From positions 1,884,611 to 1,948,610 of the forward strand of contig JAJEKV010000098.1 of NCBI GenBank assembly GCA_021234155.1: 64,000 nt of DNA, in the 5' to 3' direction. A program made the position numbers and the translations under genes. The notes under the pieces were generated by a model. That model was given only the letters and a program-made list of their open reading frames with translations, was not told where the DNA came from and did not search any database. Origin of the DNA: Isoetes taiwanensis (taxonomy: Eukaryota > Streptophyta > Lycopodiopsida > Isoetales > Isoetaceae). Shown here piece by piece: positions 57,346 to 64,000 of this stretch. How positions within the stretch are numbered: position 1 is the stretch's first letter; each line of letters begins with the position of its first letter.

Positions 57346-57905
57346 TACTTATATCTACTACAATTTTAAAGTATCACCCATGCAGAGCTTATACATACCT
57401 ACTACCAACGCCTACTACCCATGTGGAGCTTATACATGTCTACTACCAATTCCAAAGTATCACGCACTGGGAGCTTACTCGCATCTGGGTTCACCCATTA
57501 GAAGCTGACTTGCACCCGTTAGGAGCTTACTCAACGTCGGCTCGGAGCTGAACAGAACCATGCCTATCCATTGAGTTGGATACGTGCACATTTATGTATG
57601 GACCCATATGAGGAATCATGAGGACATATACCCATGAGGCCCTATATCACATCACCAACCTACTACCTTGCAAAGTCCCTTGTTCACACCTCGCCTTTGT
57701 TTGGACATCTTTGGCACTATATCCACCCGAGTCTCGCTTGCCAAAATGTGCCTGCAACTGACACCCCCATTACCAGGCCACACCGCAACCCTCCCCAAGC
57801 ATCTTTCACGTATGAAGGGTCGTGACACTCACAATTGAGTCACACAAACGGAAAGAGGGCACATCAGCCGAATACTTTTTTTACATAAGTGCCTCTTTAT
57901 ATACA

Positions 57906-59857
57906 ACATCTAGAGTGTTTCTGTGATCACGATTTTGACTCCGTCTTGTGAAGTGCACCTTGAGAGAGCGACATAAAGTTGTCCATGCGCGAAAACTGGC
58001 GCTAGCAAGTAAAGCCCAATGGTCTCCAAAGATTAGCCTTGCGACTTATTGATCGTCAAGAAAATGCCAAGAAGCTCGGGTATTGTCTATGAAGGGCATG
58101 TGTGAATCAGATGCATCAAGTTGATCTTTAGCAACAGGACTGGGGTGCCTCTGAATTCACCCGTGACTATCTCTGCCCGTAAGACTCTCTGTGTTGCGTG
58201 TGTGATGCGCACGCGTATTCCGCTACAAAGGCCACCCTGAGGATACATACTATTGCTTCCACCTTGATATTGAGCTTGTGAGGTGGCAGTCCGGAAGATG
58301 TGAGGCGATTTATGAATTCAATCAAAAAATTTCTAATATCTTCTTCATCTTCCATGTTAAGAGTATCAATACCAATATATGGGTGCAAGTCTCCATGCAA
58401 CCTTTGCAAAGTCTTGTTGCTAAGGATGAGTGTATCCTCATTTTTTGGAGATAGTATAGATTTTTTGAAGAGATGTTCCATGTTTGCTAGAACAATTGAG
58501 CATATCTCGGCGGCACATTATCATCGGGGTGAGCAGGCCCAGATCTATTGTACAGCTGGCCATGGATCTTAAAGCAATATGGGTCTGGTGTACTGAACTG
58601 TTGTATATCTGCTTCGAATGACACAAATGCCAATGCATTATTGTAAATCCTGATGTGGGACTTGAGCTCCTTGCTCTTTGGGTGATCCTGAATGAGTAGG
58701 TAGTATAGCAACTACGGCATTGCTGTCAATGCAGGGAGGCTAACTTTTTCGTCATAACAGCACTTTATATCATTGTGTTTAAATGCTAGTGCATGGCAAT
58801 GCTTGCACGCCCAGTCCAATTCTCCACAATATGAGGCTCGACGTGCATTGAATGGCCAGTTCGGGCTATTCTATAAGTTGAGGGATTATCTAGGTTTGCT
58901 CATCTTTGTTGGGCCTCTACAGCCAACCTCTCAGCATGTTGCTCCTCCGCCTCCCCCCGTTGCGCCATGAACCTGCTAGCCGCCACTTCCTCTACATGGT
59001 GTTGCAGCCTCGCAGCACATTCATCTTTTGTCTTTCCCTGTCGCGCCATGAACCTGCTGGCCGCCACTTCCTCTGCATGGGTGGTGTGCCAGCTTCATAG
59101 CACATTCCTCTTCTGTTTTCCCTGTCGCGCCATGAACCTGCTGGCCGCCTTTTCCGCCAGGGCGCCGACTTAGCAAAGACACTCCTCCTCTGCCTCCCCT
59201 ATCGTGCCATGAACACCTTTGCCACCTTTTCACTCTGGCATGGTGCGCCCGGTCTATGACACACTCCTCCTCTGTCTCCCCCTATCGCGCCATGAACCTG
59301 TTGGTTGCCTGATGCACCAGCCTAGCAGCTCACTCCTCCTCTGTATCACCCTGTCGTGCCATGAACCTGTTGGCAACCCTTTCCTCTATCTGGTGCGCCA
59401 ACCTAGCAGCACACTCCTCCTCTGTCTCCCCCTGTTGCACCATGGACTTGTTGGCCGCACTTTTCTCTTCTTGGTGCGCCAGCCTAGTAGCACACTTCTC
59501 CTTTGTCGCCCCCCTCGCGCCACGGACCTGCTGGCTACCCTTTCCTCTGCCTGGTGCACCAGCCTCGCAGCATGCTCCTCCTCTGTCTCTCCCTGTCCCG
59601 TCATGGACCTGCTGGCTGCCACTTCCTCTGTATCGTATGCCAACCTCGCAGCATGCTCCTCCTCTATCTCTGTATTCTTTATTTGCGCTCTTCTATTTCT
59701 TTGTGCTTCGGCTGCTTTGTCCAATCTTGTTTGTCGCTCCTCTGGTGTCCCTGTTGCGAGCTGTCGCTCCTCTGGTGTCTTCTATTTTGGTATCTTTCTC
59801 TATCCCGAGTCTAGCTTCCTGCTCCTCTAATGTCTCCTCTTTTTGTTTGCGCGGCAT
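57906..59857 (-). pseudogene. Helitron RepHel gene, internally deleted
   Basis: Start MPRKQKEET at 59857. Nine degenerate repeats follow, then a Helitron helicase-like domain end (NNALAFVSFEADIQ; PDPYCFKIHGQLYNR; PPRYAQLF, 58680-58490). Within about 50 bp this joins the C-terminal PIF1-type helicase region (ILSPKNEDTLILSNKTLQRL; FINRLTSSGLPPHKL, 58460-58260). The end has LTINKSQG, LAPVFAHGQLYVALS and SRCTSQDGVKIVI, stopping at 57906. Normally the Rep HUH domain and most helicase motifs lie between these two parts, so several hundred residues are deleted. Frameshifts occur near 58240, 58060 and 57945. RepHel drives rolling-circle transposition; this copy cannot. It abuts the 655 bp repeat unit on its 3' side. 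Confidence 0.85.
58930..59690 (-). repeat. Nine 27-28 aa coding repeats in Helitron N-terminus
   Basis: The DNA phrase CATGAACCTGCTGGCCGCC or a close variant recurs near 58966, 59047, 59131, 59206, 59290, 59358, 59442, 59520 and 59604, mostly 78-84 bp apart. Translated on the minus strand the unit is like GETEEECAARLAHQ then EEVAASRSMARQ: highly charged and probably coiled-coil. Helitron ORFs of several lineages have N-terminal ETxEQRAARL repeats, which this resembles. Some units have shifted out of frame. Confidence 0.85.
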
Positions 59858-59949
59858 TGTTTTATTTTTGCCTTTTTCTATAAACTATCTATTATGCACA
59901 AACAATATATAGAAGCAGAGTTAAAATAGGGGGTTTATCTATGGTCAAT

Positions 59950-60815
59950 CTCGGAAAACGCCAATTCTAGAAGATCCAAAAAGCTTATCCATAAGCATCT
60001 ACAATATTCTAGAACTTTTTAGAACTATCTAAAGGATTTTATTTTGAGTTTTTGTAAAGTTTCAAAAAACTTTGTATTTTTAGACTGGCATGCTTATCTA
60101 TGAGGTCCTGGAACATTCTACAACATCCTATCTTCATTATTTGAGATGTTTCAAAAAACTTTCTATTTTTAGATTGAGGTGATTACCCATGGGCAAGGTT
60201 CTAGAAGCATCTAGAACATTCTATTTTGAGTACGAGTATTTGTAAGGTTTCAAAAAACTTATTATTTTTAGGCTGAAATGCTTATTCAAGGGCATCTGGA
60301 ATACTCTAGAGCATTCTATTTTGAGTGTTTGCAAAGTTTTCCAGAAACTTTCTATTTTTAGACTGAGGTCCTAACACATGAAAGAAAACTTTCTATTTTT
60401 ATATTGAGGTGCTTAGACGAACATCTGAAACACTCCAGAACATTCTAGAAGGTTCTAGAAGCATCTGGAACATTCTATTTGGAGTATTTGCAAGGTTTCA
60501 AAAAACTTACTATTTTAGACTGAGGTGTTTATCCAGGGGCATCTGAAACGTTGTAGAACATTCTGTTTTGAGTGTTTGCAAAGTTTCTAAGAAACTTTCT
60601 ATTCTTAGACTGAAGAGAAGGTTCTAGAAGCATCTGGAACATTATATTTTCAATATTTGCAAGGTTTCAAAAAACTTACTATTTTGAGACTGAGGTGCTT
60701 ATCCAGGAGGATCTGAAACATTGTAGAATATTCTATTTTGAGTTTTTGCAAAGTTTTAGAAAACTTCCTATTTTTAGACTAAGGTACCTTCTATTTTTAG
60801 ACTGGGGTACTTGCC
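59950..60815. repeat. Minisatellite, about ten units of 85-95 bp
   Basis: Units contain GTTTCAAAAAACTTNCTATT, TTTAGACTGAGGTGCTTA, CATCTGGAACATTCTA and TTTTGAGTATTTGCAAG. Landmarks fall near 60066, 60151, 60250, 60341, 60383, 60498, 60590, 60671, 60755 and 60787. Some spacings are short, so units are truncated or fused. No coding frame is kept. Confidence 0.85.
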
Positions 60816-61559
60816 CATGAGCATTTGGACCGGTGGAATAAGGGGGAATTGTCCCATCACTGACAGATCCCTCTGGTGTGTAAAGCCTACCCTGGATCTA
60901 AGCTGGCTAGGCTTAATGGTTTTCCACTGCGTGTGGGTAAGACATGAGTTCGACACCTCTTGGGTGATGCGTCACCTTCAATGAGGTTCAAGTCGACACA
61001 CGCAAAGGCCCTCTAGCCGCCGGTGATGGGCATGCATGCCTCCTCGGAGGGAGGAGACTCTCCTCCCCCTCCTCATCGGGATCGAAGATGCAACCCAGCA
61101 GTAGCCCCTTTGGCTACGCACCCGGCAGGCTACGGTCCGGTCCCAAGACTCGTCAACCTACTCTGCAAAGTGTGCACGGGAGGGGCGGATGGAGTGGACT
61201 ACCCAACGGCCATGTTCTTATTCCAGCCCAATCCATTTGCCATGAATTCGGTCTGCCTTGACTTCTGGAGACCCAAGCCGTCAGTCAATCCCCCATGAGT
61301 CTGAGCCTTGGGTAGGATCCCCCCATGTTGATGTTATTGATGTTGTTACACATGTTATGTTATGATGTATTCACCCTTCGAGGTGACTTCGTTGATGTAT
61401 TGATGTCATGTGCTTAAGTTTATTCACGCTTCCGCAGCTAGGACGGTCCCGAGGAAAGACGGGGCAAATGACCCATCCATTCTTCCTCACCGATCCAGTG
61501 CTTGGGATTGGTGTCAGGTGAATGGCCCCTGTCAGTTTGGCTGCCAGGGGGATGAACTC
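60816..61559. other. Unassigned stretch before the L1-type fragment
   Basis: No recognisable gene. It is more GC-rich than the following DNA, with CCTCCTCGGAGGGAGGAG near 61039 as a short inverted repeat. It may be part of the upstream LINE or a different repeat. Confidence 0.4.
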
Positions 61560-62976
61560 CACCTTCTGATACGATGGGAGCATCGTAGAAGAAGTAGGGG
61601 ACGTCACAGGTGGCTTGGTCGAAGTGCATCCTTCCAAAATGGGCAGGTGGTCTGGGTATGATGGACTTCTTACTGCAGAGCAAAGTCCTTATTTCAACGT
61701 TCATTCGGAGACTCCTGAATGGTGAAGATGACTCTCATAGTTTACGCCTTGTTAGACAAGCGCTTGGTCATTGTATCCCTCTAGGCAAGAAGGCTGTCAA
61801 ACAAGTCCTGCCTTGGGCATTATTTCAGCTTCTGCAGCCTTTTCCAAGTGCTTCTCCATTTCTGCGTGGATTGTTGACAGCATGGGAGGCAGTCAAACAT
61901 CTTTTCTGGCCATGCCTCCATCCACACCATATTGGAAACTCCATGGTGGTGGGCACCACCGCCTCCAGACCCCTCCGCACCTCCACTGGCAGCATCAGTT
62001 CATTCCCTTACACAGAGATGATGGGTTCTTGCAGGTGTTGTCACTATTCAAGCATAGTATGAAGTGGATCGCCTAATGTCTTGGCCTGAATTTCAGGCAA
62101 AGTTCTTGCTCTCTCATTGGGATGTGTCTCTATGGGATAAGGTTGCAGAAAGTTTGCCTCTTATAGTGCAGGTTGGTGTTACCGAAAGAATGACGTGGGA
62201 CTGTCATAAATATTCACAAAGGCAAGCACTTTGTCAGATCAGTATATCGCCTTCTTTTAGCACCACAACCCCTCCAGTTGCCAGATGGGTGGTACCTACA
62301 GGTTCCACAATCATTTTGTGTCGTACATGGCGATGGCTTTGGGATAGGCTGCTCCACCCTAAAGTCTCTGTACTATGGTGGCAGGTTATCCACATGTGCC
62401 TACGTGTTAATGCCTTCCGACATCACTATGATCCTCGCATATATGCAGTATGCCCGCTCTGCCTTTCAGACGTTGAGACTCTTGAGCACTGTCTCTTCGA
62501 CTGTCCAGAGGTTCAGCCAGCATGGTCCTAGCTACAAGGTTTGTTTAATAGTACATTGAACTGCCAATGCATCCTCTTGGCGTCCTATCCCAATGCATGG
62601 CCTCCAGCTAAACAGAGGGCATTCTATCTTGGTTCTGATTGGCTCCTATGGTTGATATGGGAGTGTTGCAGATACCACATCTTTCAGGGCATTTATTCAT
62701 CTGCATGTGGTGCTATTACGGTGGCCCAGAAAAAGATACTGACAACTTACAAGTGTTCCTCCCTTGAATAAGAAATGAAGGAACGCATCTGGATTCAGTA
62801 TATTCAAATTGATTCTTATTGTTAGTCTCCTATTCTGGAGTAAGTATATTGTGCTCCAGGCTCGTGCTCCTGTGACATCTTTTTGTGCTTACACAATTAG
62901 ATGAGACATGTAAATTTTGTACTTTTTATCTGATTAATAAACTTTTTTGGCTTTCATCCTTCAAAAAAAAAAAAAA
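61560..62976 (+). mobile_element. 5'-truncated L1-type LINE with poly(A) tail
   Basis: Frames encode the C-terminal part of a plant L1-type ORF2. VAWSKCILPKWAGGLGMMDF (near 61607) is the conserved region after the RT. The stretch 62064-62531 contains LHPKVSVLWWQVIHMCLRVN and CPLCLSDVETLEHCLFDC, matching the zinc-finger domain found in plant reverse transcriptases (zf-RVT). A frameshift lies near 61925-62064 and the frame changes again after 62530. RT and endonuclease are absent. A run of 15 A residues at about 62962-62976 is the 3' tail. Confidence 0.85.
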
Positions 62977-64000
62977 ACTATAAGGCAAAAGGGCCATAGC
63001 CCTTTCTAGTAGCTCCTTGGACATCACCATAAAGAGAACCAGTTGTCTCGCATGAATGGGCCACATACATAGAATTATTGTATTAAGAAAACTCGTTAAG
63101 ACAAGCATATTATTTTATTTAGATTTATTTCCACTTGACTTATGCGGTAATCGTTTATAATACATTTTATTATTCATGATGCTTGTGCACAAAGTCACAC
63201 ACTAATCTAATGTTTAATGTATTATAATTGTATATTCCATCCTTGTGTAGTACAAAGGGAAGGAAAATGATGTACTGCACGAACCAAATTAGAAAGGAAT
63301 ATCATATGGGCATCAGAACAAATGGCAGACAAATGGTATTGAGAGAAGAAGAAAGTAGAGACCATTTTAGCACGCAAATAATGCATTAGCGTACATTGAG
63401 TGAGCCCTCTCCACTTACACGTCCGACAATTGAATTGAGTTTTATTGAACCTGACAAATTTTTGTTGAATGTATTAAGGACACGTTGTTATCTTTGCAAC
63501 ATATTCTTAATAGAAGCAGCTATTAGATGAGCTAGATACCATAAGTCAGACCAAAGGCTTAATATGATTCTTTCATTGTGTCAGGACATTGGCATAAATC
63601 ATAAGCTTCAACGCTTCGTTAATTAACTCTATTAATCTACTTCATATATAGGCATATGGATATCAAAGTTGATAACATTGGACTTTTGTTACCTAATCAG
63701 GGAGAATAGTCTCAACCAACAAAACATCAAAGTGGGATAAGTCACTTAGAAAAAATCTTTGCATTTTGACTTAATATGCACATCCGTATGGGAAGCAATT
63801 GGAAGTATGGATTAGAATATGAATTGAGCTGAATGAAGGAACATTGTAGATCCACCTTCATAATAGATGTTTCAAGCTAATAATACAATCTTGTCATCAA
63901 TTTTGAAGCAAGATCACCTAATTATTTCTTATTTATACATAGTATGAATGATACCAAATTAAACAACTGCAAGAAAACAACCTTTATTTGAAACATAAAC
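62977..64000. other. AT-rich region, nothing recognised
   Basis: Only short frames without recognisable features on either strand. No repeats longer than a few tens of bases were noticed. Confidence 0.5.

Larger units (their letters stand above)
53590..57925. repeat. Tandem pair of about 655 bp units, second split by LINE
   Basis: Unit 1 (about 53590-54245) and unit 2 (about 54246-54322 plus 57346-57925) match closely: CTTTTCTTTTGCACCTA, AATTTGAATGTATC, ATATGAGGAGCT, CTTATATCTACTACAATTTT, GCTTACTCAACGTCGGC, TGGATACGTGCACATTTATG and ACATAAGTGCCTCTTTATAT. Removing 54323-57345 restores the second unit, so the duplication preceded the LINE insertion. The function of the unit is unknown; it directly abuts the Helitron RepHel remnant and may be part of that element. 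Confidence 0.85.

Noticed and set aside
59219-59912. Long plus-strand frames (183 and 203 codons) over the Helitron repeats.
   Set aside because: They are antisense shadows; the minus strand carries the charged repeats and continues into recognisable Helitron helicase sequence.
1-64000. CRISPR arrays, rRNA genes, intact tRNA genes or bacterial operons.
   Set aside because: None seen. The repeats are CACTA subterminal, satellite or minisatellite type, and the gene structures are intron-containing and plant-like.

Overview
The window looks like nuclear DNA of a land plant with a large, transposon-packed genome. The plant calls rest on a five-exon legumin-type (11S) cupin gene with a CATGCATG RY element beside its TATA box, on CACTA (En/Spm) elements with TNP2- and Ptta-type proteins, on Helitron RepHel fragments and on plant-like LINEs. 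A seed-free lineage (fern or lycophyte) is a guess from the diverged cupin and the Helitron and LINE proteins; nothing here proves it. No rRNA, organellar, bacterial or CRISPR sequence was seen.

Layout. 1-2.85 kb has no recognisable gene and may be the inside of a minus-strand LTR retrotransposon whose primer-binding site (2851-2863) and LTR (2865 to about 4472) follow. 4.48-10.23 kb is a decayed copy of a segmental duplication whose better copy is 46.81-51.47 kb. Each copy carries the cupin gene on the minus strand: dead at 7.8-10.1 kb, intact at 49.03-51.33 kb (425 aa). 11.07-11.73 kb and 42.40-42.97 kb hold short in-phase exons that look like one host gene split by a 30 kb transposon in its intron.

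That transposon is a set of three nested CACTA-type elements. The outer one (12211-42383, ATT target duplication) contains a standard CACTA element (22223-40821, TGC target duplication). The middle element has a TNP2-like transposase remnant on the minus strand and a Ptta/TNP1-like gene on the plus strand. Its TNP2 gene is split by a third element (25585-34660), which has the same two dissimilar end types as the outer element but in reverse order. Outer and innermost elements also share a 1.13 kb satellite (1.6 units at 12.6-14.3 kb, 5.6 units at 27.7-34.0 kb), an inverted pyrimidine-rich module and a palindromic subterminal motif, CGYCGTTNAACGRCG.

42.97-46.8 kb is mostly non-coding, with a Helitron 3' terminus at 44959-44987. 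53.6-57.9 kb is a tandem pair of about 655 bp units, the second broken by a LINE (EN and RT, YADD box). 57.9-59.86 kb is an internally deleted Helitron RepHel gene on the minus strand, beginning with nine 27-28 aa repeats. A roughly 90 bp minisatellite (59.95-60.8 kb), a 5'-truncated L1-type LINE end with a poly(A) tail (61.56-62.98 kb) and AT-rich non-coding DNA complete the window.

Many repeat-derived regions carry small indels, while the intact cupin gene, the LINE RT frame and the Ptta exons read cleanly. The indels could be age or assembly noise; sequence alone does not separate the two. Exon limits come from reading splice sites and frames by eye. Family names come from motif recognition, with no database search.
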